Source of the DNA: Planctomycetota bacterium
GTDB taxonomy: Bacteria; Planctomycetota; Uabimicrobiia; Uabimicrobiales; Uabimicrobiaceae
Assembly (NCBI GenBank): GCA_029260735.1
Contig: JAJDCR010000114.1
Coordinates: forward strand, 1 to 64,000
Direction of reading: 5' to 3'
Length of the DNA: 64,000 bases
Within the stretch, counting starts at the first letter, position 1, and every line of letters begins with the position of its first letter. A program made the position numbers and the translations under genes. Below the pieces are notes generated by a model that worked only from the letters and a program-made list of their open reading frames with translations, was not told the origin of the DNA and ran no database searches. This document shows positions 1 through 9,112 of the stretch, in pieces.

Positions 1-7
1 TGTTCAC

Positions 8-180
8 ACTGATCCTATTACTAAAGATTCTTTTTAAACTGATCCTATTACAAAAGATCCTGTTGTCACTGATCCTATTACTAAAGATCCTGTTGTCACT
101 GATCCTATCACTAAAGATCCTGTTGTCACTGATCCTATCACTAAAGATCCTGTTACTACTGATCCTATTACTAAAGATCC
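8..180 (+). repeat. 30-bp tandem repeat coding for TDPITKDPVV units
   Basis: Five 30-bp units plus a partial sixth start at 8, 38, 68, 98, 128 and 158. Read in one frame they encode the ten-residue unit TDPITKDPVV. Copies 2-5 differ from one another by only a few third-position changes. Copy 1 differs from the consensus at five of its last twelve bases, with no length change, and ends in TAA (35-37). The array continues in frame into the coding region that runs to 1159, so it is a linker or stalk of a protein and not a non-coding satellite. Confidence 0.93.
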
Positions 181-1159
181 GAAAGAAACTCGAGAGATTC
201 ATGAGCTACGTCTAAAATCGAACGGGCAAACTCCTTATTTATTCTATACCCAAGCGGGCAAGATAGAAGCAAGATATATTCAACAAGACGAAAACAACTT
301 TAGAATCCAGTTACCTCCTGAGCAGAAAAACATTCATATTGAGCAAGGGTTCTATTACGATGACTTTTCTGTCCCCACCCAACAGAATGTTTTGGTTTTG
401 AGTAAAATAAATTTCTCTCAACTAATCGAACAGCTTAAATCCAGTAATCCTAAAGATGCCATAGATACGGTATGGAAAATGTTTCAATCTCCTCTTTACG
501 GAAAGCATTACAAGAAAAGTATTATGGAGCAAGAGGCTAGTGAGCTAAAGGAACTCATTGTTCATTTAGAAAAACTAAAGGTAAACTCTCCTCAAAATAT
601 GTTTCAAAGTGCTCTTGTTAATGAGTTTAAATTATATTACCAACAAAAAAACACATCTTCCTCAAAGAATCCAGAAGACTCAAAAGTTGAAGGTAAAGTT
701 TACCAAGTCTCTATTTTGAGAGATCCCAGTAAATCAGAAAAACTCATATTCCAAACACAGAAAACAAAAGTTAGTCCTTTTCAAAACGAAGAGCAAAAAG
801 AGTACACTATTTTTTCATTTAAAATCCCAGAAAAAGAAGAAATTCTTTGGGTAAAAAGTGGATTTTATTATCAAGAGATTCATTTAAAAAAGATAGACAG
901 CAATACGATTATTCATTTATCGCAAATAGATGTTCCTTCGTTGAGAAAAAAACTAACTGGTTTATCTTCTGAAAAAGCCATCAAACTAATGTGGCAACTT
1001 ATCCGAAAAAATAGCCAAAGTCTTAAAAGAAAAAATCGAGAAGAATTACAATCTCTAACCTCTGACATTGCTAAAATACCGATTAAGGGAAAAGGAAAAA
1101 TGTACAAAAGTGCTGTCATCAATGAACTTAAATTATACAGTCGATCTGCTCAAAAATAA
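38..1159 (+). pseudogene. 3' part of a repeat-stalk protein with two tandem modules; 5' end interrupted
   Basis: The frame is open from 38 to the stop at 1159 (about 373 codons) but has no ATG or GTG start. The first usable start is a TTG at 392 with no ribosome binding site, and it falls inside a domain. A TAA at 35-37 separates it from the same frame upstream. After the TDPITKDPVV stalk come two related modules of about 130 residues (about 194-650 and 697-1147). Each has a strand-rich half with a xxxGFYY motif and then a helical half ending in xxxSAxxNExKLY. I do not recognise the family. It could be a broken gene, a downstream fragment translated from TTG, or the tail of a gene whose start lies left of the window. 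The next gene, glyS, is 45 bases away on the same strand. Confidence 0.55.
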
Positions 1160-1204
1160 GTAGACCCCCAAAAGAAGAAAGGACGGCAGTTCTGCCAAAT
1201 AAAT

Positions 1205-2773
1205 ATGGATACTGCACTTGAAGAAAAAAGATTACAAGAAATAACCGCTCTCTGTAAAAATCGTGGTTTCATTTTTCAGTCCAGTGAGATTTATGGTGGG
1301 CTTCGAAGTGCCTATGATTATGGACCACTTGGCGTAGAATTAAAAAGAAATATTATCAATGAGTGGTGGCGTGATATGGTCTATAGTCGCCAAAATGTGG
1401 TGGGACTAGATGCCTCTATTATTATGCACCCTAAAGTCTGGGAAGCTTCGGGCCACCGAGCTGGATTTGCAGACCCTTTAGTCGATTGCTTAATATGCAA
1501 AGAACGTTTTCGAGCAGACAAAGCTCCTAAAAAAATAGCAGGAGAAGCTGTTACTATTCAGCTTGCCGATAAGGGAAAAGCCAAAGAAGCTCTTGATTTT
1601 ATTGAAAAAAACCTTTCTCTTCAATTAACACGAAATAAAAAAAATATTGAAGGAGCCGTCGCTTCTGAACGAGGCTATGTTTGTCTTAACTGCAACAGCC
1701 CATTTCTTTCGGAAGAACGCCAATTCAACTTGATGTTTCGCTCATTTATGGGACCTGTTGATCCTATGGAAGAGGTAGCTAATGCTGTTGAAAATGGTAA
1801 TTTTGAAGGACTCAAAGGAAAAGATTTGCGACAAGCGATGGAAAAAATACTCAATCCATCCACTGTTTTTTTGAGACCAGAAACAGCCCAAGCTATGTTT
1901 GTTCAATTCAATAATATTCAAAGATCCATGAGTCTCAAACTTCCTTTTGGTATTGCCCAAGCAGGAAAATCTTTTCGCAATGAAATAACAACTCGATATT
2001 TCATTTTCCGCTCTTGCGAGTTTGAACAAATGGAAATGGAGTTCTTCTGTCATCCAGATGAAGATGATCAGTGGTTAGATTTTTGGAAAAAAGAGCGCAT
2101 GAACTGGTGGCATCGATACGCTAATAAACCAGAGAATTTCAAATTTCGACAACATTCTCCTGATGAACTAGCCCACTACTCAAAAGATTGCTATGATGTG
2201 GAGTATAAGTTTCCTTGGGGATGGGACGAACTGGAAGGAATTGCGAATCGAACAAACTACGACCTAAAAAAGCACGAAGAGGCTTCAGGAAAACGTTTGC
2301 AATACCGAGATCCAGAAAGCGGTGAGATGTATTTTCCTCACGTTATCGAGCCAGCCGCGGGGGCAACTCGTGCAGTCTTGGCTTATCTAGACGATGCCCT
2401 TGATCAGGATGAAATTCCTGACTCAAAAGGAGAGCTTCAGAAAAGAACAGTGCTACGTCTACACCCTCGCTTAGCTCCTTATAAAGTAGCTATTTTGCCT
2501 CTTTTACGTAAGGAAGGTATGCCAGAAAAAGCATCTCAAGTAGCCGATCAATTCTTTCAAGCTGGTATCAATGCCCGCTATGACGAAGTCAATGCTATCG
2601 GAAAAAGATATCGTCGTCACGATGAAATTGGTACCCCTTACTGCATTACCATTGACCAGGATACTATAGAGGATAATACCGTAACTATTCGCGATCGAGA
2701 TACAACAAAACAAGAAAGAATTTCTATTGAAGAAGCGGTTGATATTGTGAAGAATCGATTAGCAGAAGGATAG
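1205..2773 (+). CDS. glyS: glycyl-tRNA synthetase (single-chain, dimeric type)
   Basis: This class II enzyme charges tRNA-Gly with glycine using ATP. At 522 residues it is the homodimeric (GlyQS, eukaryote/Thermus-like) form and not the alpha/beta tetramer. The N-terminus has the family signature CKNRGFIFQSSEIYGG and YDYGPLG. Class II motif 2 is seen at about 240-275 (GIAQAGKSFRNEITTR, FEQMEMEFF) and motif 3 as AGATRAVLAYLDDA. An anticodon-binding domain fills the last ~100 residues. Two CxxC pairs (CLICKERF and CLNCNSP) lie in the insertion between motifs 1 and 2. The ATG at 1205 is preceded by AAAGGA at 1178-1183, separated from it by a small hairpin. The gene converges on sdhB. Confidence 0.96.
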   Translation: MDTALEEKRLQEITALCKNRGFIFQSSEIYGGLRSAYDYGPLGVELKRNIINEWWRDMVYSRQNVVGLDASIIMHPKVWEASGHRAGFADPLVDCLICKERFRADKAPKKIAGEAVTIQLADKGKAKEALDFIEKNLSLQLTRNKKNIEGAVASERGYVCLNCNSPFLSEERQFNLMFRSFMGPVDPMEEVANAVENGNFEGLKGKDLRQAMEKILNPSTVFLRPETAQAMFVQFNNIQRSMSLKLPFGIAQAGKSFRNEITTRYFIFRSCEFEQMEMEFFCHPDEDDQWLDFWKKERMNWWHRYANKPENFKFRQHSPDELAHYSKDCYDVEYKFPWGWDELEGIANRTNYDLKKHEEASGKRLQYRDPESGEMYFPHVIEPAAGATRAVLAYLDDALDQDEIPDSKGELQKRTVLRLHPRLAPYKVAILPLLRKEGMPEKASQVADQFFQAGINARYDEVNAIGKRYRRHDEIGTPYCITIDQDTIEDNTVTIRDRDTTKQERISIEEAVDIVKNRLAEG

Positions 2774-2805
2774 AAAAATAGGATAGAAAAATAGAAAAGG
2801 TATGG

Positions 2806-2838
2806 TTCAGATAAGGCCAAAATTTGGCCTTATCTGAA
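2806..2838. terminator. bidirectional terminator-like hairpin between glyS and sdhB
   Basis: This is a perfect 16-bp inverted repeat (2806-2821 and 2823-2838) centred on base 2822, in the gap between the convergent glyS and sdhB genes. The arms contain the GGCC core flanked by A/T. It has no long U-run directly after the stem on the plus strand, so it may be a weak or factor-assisted terminator. Confidence 0.65.
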
Positions 2839-2884
2839 AAAGGCAGTAAAATGATTTCAAACAAGAAAGTTCAAATTTATCATT

Positions 2885-3643
2885 TTATGAAGAAGACAGA
2901 CTGGCAGCTAAATACTCACGATTCATCCGAGCAATGTTGGAAACGCTAATTTCCTTCGGACACTCCGCTTCGCATTGCCCTCCATTGGTACAACTACCAA
3001 AACCTTCTTCATCCATCGCTTTAACCATATTCAAAACACGCTCACGCTTTTCTACTGCACCTTGAGGAAGGAAGCTCAGATGAGAAACCTTCGCAGCAAC
3101 AAAAAGCATAGCAGAGGCATTTCGACAAGCAGCTACACAAGCACCACAACCAATACAGGCTGCTGCATCCATAGCGGCTTCGGCATTTCGTTTAGGAATA
3201 GGTAAAGCATTAGCATCAGCAGCTCCACCATTATTCACATTCACAAAACCACCGGCTTGTATAATACGATCAAAAGCACCTCGATCGACAACTAAATCTC
3301 TCACCACAGGAAAAGCCTTTGCTCTCCATGGTTCAATCCAGACAGTCTCTCCATCTTTGAATTTACGCATGTGCAACTGACAAGCGGTAATACCGCCATC
3401 AGGCCCATGAGGACGACCATTAATAACCAGTGAGCACATTCCGCAAATTCCTTCACGACAATCATGATCAAAAGCTATCGGCTCCTCTCCCTTTTCCATC
3501 AATTCGTCATTAACAACGTCTAGCATTTCCAGAAAAGAGGCATGAGTCGAGATATTTTTAGCTTCGTAGGTCAGAAAGCGCCCTTTTTCATTAGGTCCTT
3601 TTTGCTGCCAAAGCTTTAGTGTAAGATTAATTGTATCACTCAT
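2885..3643 (-). CDS. sdhB: succinate dehydrogenase / fumarate reductase iron-sulfur subunit
   Basis: SdhB passes electrons from the flavoprotein SdhA to quinone through three iron-sulfur clusters at the inner membrane. The 252-residue protein shows cysteines C62, C67, C70 and C88 for the [2Fe-2S] cluster (CREGICGMC motif). C163, C166, C169 and C173, with C218, C224 and C228, serve the [4Fe-4S] and [3Fe-4S] clusters. The wording around the clusters (CIGCGACVAACRNA) is that of the Bacteroidetes/Chlamydia-type enzyme with a single five-helix SdhC. It overlaps sdhA by 4 bases (ATGA), and a GGAG Shine-Dalgarno lies inside the end of sdhA. It is last in the sdhCAB operon. Confidence 0.96.
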   Translation of the reverse strand: MSDTINLTLKLWQQKGPNEKGRFLTYEAKNISTHASFLEMLDVVNDELMEKGEEPIAFDHDCREGICGMCSLVINGRPHGPDGGITACQLHMRKFKDGETVWIEPWRAKAFPVVRDLVVDRGAFDRIIQAGGFVNVNNGGAADANALPIPKRNAEAAMDAAACIGCGACVAACRNASAMLFVAAKVSHLSFLPQGAVEKRERVLNMVKAMDEEGFGSCTNGGQCEAECPKEISVSNIARMNREYLAASLSSS

Positions 3644-5553
3644 TTGTAGCTCCTTTGGGTTAGCTTAACATTCTCGAAAACCAACTCTTCTTTGTGTAGC
3701 TTAGGAGCTTTCCCTACACCTTGGAATTCCCAAGCAGCGACATAGCTATAGTCATCATCCTTGCGTTTAGCTTCGCCTTCCTCTGTTTGGCTTTCTTCTC
3801 TGAAGTGGCCACCACAGGATTCTTTGCGATCTAAAGCATCGCTCACAAGAAGCTCACCAAACTCCATAAAGTCAGCAACGCGTCCGGCATACTCTAAAGC
3901 CTGGTTTAGCTCTTCTCCGCTTCCAGGAACTTTAACGTTATTCCAGAATTCTTCGCGTAAATCAGGAATTTTCTTCAAAGCTTTCTTTAAACTAGCTTCG
4001 TTGCGGGCCATACCACAGTTGTCCCACATTAAGAGTCCTAACTCTTTATGAAGATCAGCAATAGTTCTCTTACCATTGATCGAAAGAAGTTTGTTTTGTC
4101 TTTCACTCACTTCTTTTTCTGCCTTCACAAATTCTTCGTGGTCTGTACTTACCTTAGGCAAGTCTGCCGTAGCCAAGTGATCACCAATAGTATAAGGGAT
4201 AACAAAGTATCCATCGGCAAGTCCTTGCATAAGAGCGGATGCTCCCAAACGATTAGCTCCATGATCAGAGAAGTTAGCTTCCCCCAGAACATAAAGACCA
4301 GGCAAAGAACTCATGAGATTGTAGTCTACCCACAATCCTCCCATGGTATAATGCAAAGCAGGATAGATTCTCATCGGCATTTTGTAAGGATCTTCATCTG
4401 TAATTTTGTGGTACATATGGAAAAGATTACCATATTTTTGCCGAATAACATCTTCTCCATCGCGCTTAATGGCATCCGCAAAATCCAAATATACAGCTGT
4501 TTTTGAAGGGCCTACTCCGCGCCCATCATCACAAGCTTCTTTTGCATTACGCGAAGCAACATCACGAGGCACTAAGTTACCAAAGCTAGGATACTTTCTC
4601 TCCAGATAATAATCTCTCTCATTCTCAGGAATATCACGAGCAGCTCGATCATCCCCTTTTTTCTTGGGTACCCAAACCCGGCCATCGTTCCGCAAACTCT
4701 CGCTCATCAAAGTTAGCTTTGATTGGTAATCACCAGAAACGGGTATGCAAGTAGGATGGATTTGAGTATAGCAAGGATTCGCAAAGTAGGCGCCTTTTTT
4801 GTGAGCTCGCCAACTAGCAGTTACATTACAACCTTTAGCGTTAGTAGAGAGATAATAAACATTGGAGTAGCCACCGGTAGCTAAGACAACAGCATCGGCA
4901 ACATAGCGTTCCATCGTCCCAGTGACAAGGTTTCGAACGATAATTCCCCGCGCTTTACCATCTATAACTACTAAATCCAGCATCTCACGTCGAGTAAACA
5001 ACTCTACTTTACCAACTCCGACCATTCTCATAAGAGAACTATAAGCTCCCAAAAGAAGCTGTTGCCCGGTCTGTCCTCGGCAATAAAAAGTCCGCGATAC
5101 TTGAGCTCCCCCAAAGGAGCGGTTAGCTAATTGCCCCCCATATTCACGAGCAAATGGAACTCCCTGAGCCGTACATTGGTCAATGATGTTTGAGCTGACT
5201 TGAGCTAAACGATAAACATTAGCTTCTCGCGCTCGGTAGTCTCCCCCTTTGATGGTATCGTAAAAAAGTCGCCAAACGGAATCACCATCGTTAGGGTAAT
5301 TTTTCGCCGCGTTGATTCCCCCTTGAGCAGCGATACTATGAGCACGCCTAGGGCTATCTTGGATACAGAAGGTCTTTACATTATAACCCAACTCTGCCAA
5401 AGAAGCAGAAGCAGAGCCTCCAGCTAAACCCGTACCAACAACGATAACATCATATTTTCGTTTATTAGAAGGATTAACCAGCTTTGACTGAAAGCGGTGG
5501 TTATCCCACTTTTCAGCAAGAGGACCAGCAGGGATTTTTGAATCTAAAGTCAT
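3640..5553 (-). CDS. sdhA: succinate dehydrogenase / fumarate reductase flavoprotein subunit
   Basis: SdhA oxidises succinate to fumarate (or the reverse) with a covalently bound FAD. At 637 residues it has the usual size for the non-proteobacterial branch. The dinucleotide fold GTGLAGG is at 40-46. The FAD-linking histidine should be H72 in AHSIAAQGGINA, and the HxMGG-type active-site segment appears as LHYTMGGLWVDYNLM. A very good Shine-Dalgarno, AAAGGAGG, overlaps the sdhC stop 7 bases before its ATG, so the two genes are translationally linked. The direction of the reaction in vivo cannot be read from the sequence. No separate fumarate reductase is present. Confidence 0.97.
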   Translation of the reverse strand: MTLDSKIPAGPLAEKWDNHRFQSKLVNPSNKRKYDVIVVGTGLAGGSASASLAELGYNVKTFCIQDSPRRAHSIAAQGGINAAKNYPNDGDSVWRLFYDTIKGGDYRAREANVYRLAQVSSNIIDQCTAQGVPFAREYGGQLANRSFGGAQVSRTFYCRGQTGQQLLLGAYSSLMRMVGVGKVELFTRREMLDLVVIDGKARGIIVRNLVTGTMERYVADAVVLATGGYSNVYYLSTNAKGCNVTASWRAHKKGAYFANPCYTQIHPTCIPVSGDYQSKLTLMSESLRNDGRVWVPKKKGDDRAARDIPENERDYYLERKYPSFGNLVPRDVASRNAKEACDDGRGVGPSKTAVYLDFADAIKRDGEDVIRQKYGNLFHMYHKITDEDPYKMPMRIYPALHYTMGGLWVDYNLMSSLPGLYVLGEANFSDHGANRLGASALMQGLADGYFVIPYTIGDHLATADLPKVSTDHEEFVKAEKEVSERQNKLLSINGKRTIADLHKELGLLMWDNCGMARNEASLKKALKKIPDLREEFWNNVKVPGSGEELNQALEYAGRVADFMEFGELLVSDALDRKESCGGHFREESQTEEGEAKRKDDDYSYVAAWEFQGVGKAPKLHKEELVFENVKLTQRSYK

Positions 5554-5556
5554 GTA

Positions 5557-6192
5557 CTAACCTCCTTTGCCCAGATACATAAAAATTGGAATAGCCGTAT
5601 ATCCAACGCACATCGACACAGCATATAAAGCACCACCTGCTTTTATCATGGGTGTGTAACGAGGATGGTTGAGTCCAAAACTTTGGAAAGAACTCTGAAA
5701 CCCATGGAATAAATGAGTACTCAGAACCCAAATACAGCTAACATAAAAAATAACCCACTGAGGTTGTGCAAAGTAAGATTGAACAACATCATAAATTGTC
5801 GGAGTATCGCCCACTCGAGGAGTAAACTTAAACTGACAAATGTGGACAACCAAGAAAGTCAAAATAACTAAGCCACTAAATATCATAGTACCTGAGGCCA
5901 TGCGTTTTTCTCCGCTAGCCTTATAGACAGCATATTTTTCAGGTCTAGCCGCCCGGTTACCTAGAGACAATCGAATCGCCGTTAAAATATGGAGTAGAAA
6001 TATACTGATGAGACCCGCTTCAGCTGCATACAAAAGCACTTTATTAGCTTCTAGCATAGCGGCATATTTGTTAAAGGTCTCTTTCCCAGCAAAAAGAGCT
6101 AGGTTTCCAGCCAAGTGCATAACAAGAAATGCGCACACCAGCTGTCCAGTGATACTCATCACATATTTTTTTCCCAATGATGACTTTAACAT
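5557..6192 (-). CDS. sdhC: succinate dehydrogenase cytochrome b subunit (five-helix type)
   Basis: This is the membrane anchor of complex II. It has five hydrophobic segments, with histidines placed near their ends (for example in VMHLAGN, LLHILTA, VVHICQF and THLFHGF) as in di-heme cytochrome b558 subunits. I place the start at ATG 6192 (211 residues, MLKSSLGKKYVMS), which matches the family start and has AGGAG 10 bases upstream. A longer frame reaches 6246 but adds 18 residues with no ribosome binding site. No SdhD gene is present, as expected for this class. It is the first gene of the sdhCAB operon. Confidence 0.94.
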   Translation of the reverse strand: MLKSSLGKKYVMSITGQLVCAFLVMHLAGNLALFAGKETFNKYAAMLEANKVLLYAAEAGLISIFLLHILTAIRLSLGNRAARPEKYAVYKASGEKRMASGTMIFSGLVILTFLVVHICQFKFTPRVGDTPTIYDVVQSYFAQPQWVIFYVSCIWVLSTHLFHGFQSSFQSFGLNHPRYTPMIKAGGALYAVSMCVGYTAIPIFMYLGKGG

Positions 6193-6310
6193 AAACAATC
6201 TGCTCCTAACAAAACTCGAACTAGTGTTAGATCGCGAGGGAACCATTTTTGATTAGTTTGAGACAATGAAATACAAGAACATGGTAACTTCTAAGATTTT
6301 ACAAAAAATC

Positions 6311-8656
6311 TCAGGAATGAGCATGATCAACATCTTTTGACAAGGCACCAGCCTTATCATTTACAAGAGAAACTTCTTTTTGCTTTTGCAATTCCAGAAA
6401 AACCTTTTCCGGAGTTATCGGCAAATTTCGGATTCGAACCCCACAAGCATTAAAAATAGCATTGGCAATAGCAGGAGCCGGTCCATTAATCGGAATTTCA
6501 GCAATAGCCTTAGCGCCAAATGGCCCTGTCTCTTCATGGGTATGAACAAAACGAGTAACAATTTCTGGCATATCTATGGCTGTGTAAATATGATAGCTAA
6601 AAAAATCCGTATTTATCGGAGCTCCTTTTTCATCAGCAATCATAAACTCACTGTGAGTAAAACCTAAGGATTGTGCAATAGCTCCTTCGACCTGCCCTTC
6701 TGCCATCTGCGGGTTAATAATCTGTCCAGCATCCGTTACCGAAACAATTTTCTTTATTTTAAAAATTCCTGTCTCTGTATCCACAACGACGTCTGCAAAA
6801 GTCGCATTAAAAGGAGGTGGTGAATCGTAACTCATATGAGAAGCATGAGCCATCAATTGTCTTTGACTATCGGTGTAAAAAGCTTTTGTGCAGATTTCAC
6901 CATAAGAAATTTTTCTTCCATCGGAGGCTGTCACATAAGCTTCGGCAATATCAGCTTCCTCCACTTCCAAAAGAATTTTTCCCATTTCTAAAATCTGCTG
7001 CTTCAAATCCGCAGCCGCTTTTTTTACGGCACCTCCAGAAATATAAGTAGTACTAGAGGCATACGCTCCTGTATCAAAAGGAGTAATATCTGTGTCTGAA
7101 GAATAAACTATCATTTTATCTAAGGGAACCTCTAACTCTTCAGCTGCTATCTGGGCAAGCATAGTATCAGATCCCGTCCCCAAGTCAGTGGCTCCTGCTA
7201 ATAAATTAAAGCTACCATCCTCATTCATTTTGATAAAGGCTGCCCCCATATCAATACCAGGTATCCCAGAACCTTGTCCACAAATGGAAACTCCCACTCC
7301 ACGGCGCTCAATTCCTTCGGAAGATGTTTTTTGTAGCTCCTCCCACTCAATGAGTTTACTTCCCTCTTCCAAGCACTCTTTCATTCCACTTGTATATATA
7401 ACTAGAGGATAACCTTCTTTTCCTTCTCCCAAAACTTTAGCAATGGGAACATCATCCCCTTCTTTAACATAATTTTTATGACGCAGATCTATTGGGTCAA
7501 GACCAAGGTCGTGAGCAATTTCGTCGACCATACTCTCTAAAGGAAAAAATCCTTGGGGAGCTCCGTAACCTCGGTAAGCACCTGCAACAAAAAGATTAGT
7601 ATAAACAGCTGTCCCGGAAACTTTAATGTTCGGTGCCTTGTAAAGCGCCAAGGCTTTATTTGCAGTTACCGACATTACAGTCAAAGAGTGAGAGCCATAA
7701 GCTCCTGCATTTTCTAAAATATCTAAATCAATAAAGCGGAAAGTATAGTCTTCATTCACCCCAATTTTGAGCTTAATTTTTTGAGGGTGACGAGATCGTC
7801 CCGCATGAAGTTCCTCTGCTCTAGTGTACTCAAGACGAGCAGGTCTTCCTGTCTTCAGAGTAACTGCTGCACAAACCTCTTCATTTAAAATTTCTTGTTT
7901 GCTTCCAAAGCCCCCTCCAATTCGAGGTTTAATCACTCGAATTTTTGCGATAGGGTAATCGACTACTTCCGAAACAATCCGACGCACGTGAAAAGGAACT
8001 TGTGTTGCTGTGCGAATAACTAAACGATTGTGTTCATCCAACCAAGTAAGGCTTATATGGGGTTCAATATGAGATTGCTGGGCATAAGGAGTTGAATATT
8101 CTCTCTCAAAAACATACTTGCTTTCTTCGGCTGCTTGAGCAACGTTGCCAAGTTCCGCTCCCAAATGGGCAGCAATATTCCTCTTAACATCTGTAACTCC
8201 GGGTAGTCCATCATGACCATGAAGCTGAACCTCATTATCTAAGGCTACTTCAGGATCTAAAAGAGCGGGTAAAATTTCATACTCTACATGAATTTTACCT
8301 AACGCCTCTTCCGCTGCTTCTAATGTTTCTCCCACAATGATAGCTACACGATCTCCCACAAAACGAACTTTAGAATCTAATAGTAAGGTATCTCTAGGAG
8401 AAGGTTCAGGATATCCTTGTCCTGCTGTCGTATAATAGTGCCGACGAAAATCCTCATGGGTATAAACTGCAATAACCCCTTCTAGCTTCATCGCTTCGCT
8501 GCTGTCAATTTTCAAAATCTTAGCATGAGCATGAGGACTACGCAGTATTTTAAGGTAAGTCAAATCTTTCAAGCGAATGTCATCAGCAAAAACAGGCTCT
8601 CCCCTAACCAATGCCAAGCCATCAACTCTTTTTGTTTTTTTACCTATATGCTTCAC
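6311..8656 (-). CDS. molybdenum hydroxylase, molybdopterin-binding large subunit (xanthine dehydrogenase family)
   Basis: This is the catalytic subunit of a three-part Mo hydroxylase that inserts an oxygen from water into a heterocycle, purine or aldehyde. It has the N-terminal a/b-hammerhead domain, then Mo-cofactor motifs GGGFGSKQE, GAYRGYGAPQG and the C-terminal GPFGAKAIAE with the likely catalytic Glu. The GAYRGYG.PQ wording is like xanthine dehydrogenase or hydroxybenzoyl-CoA reductase large subunits and excludes the CO dehydrogenase active-site loop. The true substrate is unknown. The start is taken as GTG at 8656, forming a GTGA overlap with the preceding gene. A longer frame to 8701 would overlap that gene by 49 bases. 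Confidence 0.88.
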   Translation of the reverse strand: MKHIGKKTKRVDGLALVRGEPVFADDIRLKDLTYLKILRSPHAHAKILKIDSSEAMKLEGVIAVYTHEDFRRHYYTTAGQGYPEPSPRDTLLLDSKVRFVGDRVAIIVGETLEAAEEALGKIHVEYEILPALLDPEVALDNEVQLHGHDGLPGVTDVKRNIAAHLGAELGNVAQAAEESKYVFEREYSTPYAQQSHIEPHISLTWLDEHNRLVIRTATQVPFHVRRIVSEVVDYPIAKIRVIKPRIGGGFGSKQEILNEEVCAAVTLKTGRPARLEYTRAEELHAGRSRHPQKIKLKIGVNEDYTFRFIDLDILENAGAYGSHSLTVMSVTANKALALYKAPNIKVSGTAVYTNLFVAGAYRGYGAPQGFFPLESMVDEIAHDLGLDPIDLRHKNYVKEGDDVPIAKVLGEGKEGYPLVIYTSGMKECLEEGSKLIEWEELQKTSSEGIERRGVGVSICGQGSGIPGIDMGAAFIKMNEDGSFNLLAGATDLGTGSDTMLAQIAAEELEVPLDKMIVYSSDTDITPFDTGAYASSTTYISGGAVKKAAADLKQQILEMGKILLEVEEADIAEAYVTASDGRKISYGEICTKAFYTDSQRQLMAHASHMSYDSPPPFNATFADVVVDTETGIFKIKKIVSVTDAGQIINPQMAEGQVEGAIAQSLGFTHSEFMIADEKGAPINTDFFSYHIYTAIDMPEIVTRFVHTHEETGPFGAKAIAEIPINGPAPAIANAIFNACGVRIRNLPITPEKVFLELQKQKEVSLVNDKAGALSKDVDHAHS

Positions 8657-9093
8657 GAGTGCACCGCCTTTACTGGTTTGACATAACCTGTACACCGGCA
8701 TAGATTACCGGCCAAAGCATCTCGAATTTGCTTATCCGAAGGATTCGGCTCATTTCTCAAAAGAGCCTCTGCTGATAAAATCATTCCAGGGGTACAGTAA
8801 CCACATTGAACCGCCCCTTCATCTAGAAATTTTTCTTGTAATGGATGTAGAGAAAAGGTACTACCAAAAGATTCTACCGTCTCAATTTTTTTATCGGCGA
8901 GTTGGTGTCCTAAAATAAGACAAGCATTTACGGCCTTGCCATCAAGTAAAATCGTACACGAGCCACATTCCCCGTAATCACAACCACGCTTCACACTATA
9001 CACTTCGATTCGACGAAGAATTTCTAAAGCTGTCTCGCCAGGCTTGTGCTCTGCTTGAACGGATTTACCGTTTAAAATAAAGTCTGTACGCAT
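8653..9093 (-). CDS. molybdenum hydroxylase, [2Fe-2S] small subunit
   Basis: This electron-transfer subunit (146 residues) carries two [2Fe-2S] clusters. The plant-ferredoxin-like cluster uses C38, C43, C46 and C58. The helical-domain cluster uses C97, C100, C132 and C134 (CGYC and CRCTGY motifs). All eight ligands are present. Order and spacing (FAD subunit, then 2Fe-2S, then Mo subunit, with a 4-base overlap to the last) point to one transcript. The length is slightly below the common ~155-165 residues. Confidence 0.94.
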   Translation of the reverse strand: MRTDFILNGKSVQAEHKPGETALEILRRIEVYSVKRGCDYGECGSCTILLDGKAVNACLILGHQLADKKIETVESFGSTFSLHPLQEKFLDEGAVQCGYCTPGMILSAEALLRNEPNPSDKQIRDALAGNLCRCTGYVKPVKAVHS

Positions 9094-9112
9094 ACCATTC
9101 CTTCCAAAAAGA

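Noticed and set aside
35..37. Recoded stop codon (read-through or selenocysteine)
   Set aside because: The codon is TAA, not TGA, no downstream stem was seen, and the copy has other base changes. Decay or gene end explains it better.
1..180. CRISPR-like array
   Set aside because: The units are contiguous 30-bp copies with no unique spacers, and they encode the same ten residues in one frame.
392..1159. Complete gene starting at TTG 392
   Set aside because: There is no ribosome binding site, and the frame is open upstream to base 38 with a matching half-module before 392, so the TTG falls inside a domain.
6193..6246. N-terminal extension of SdhC
   Set aside because: There is no ribosome binding site at 6246, and the family start with AGGAG matches ATG 6192.
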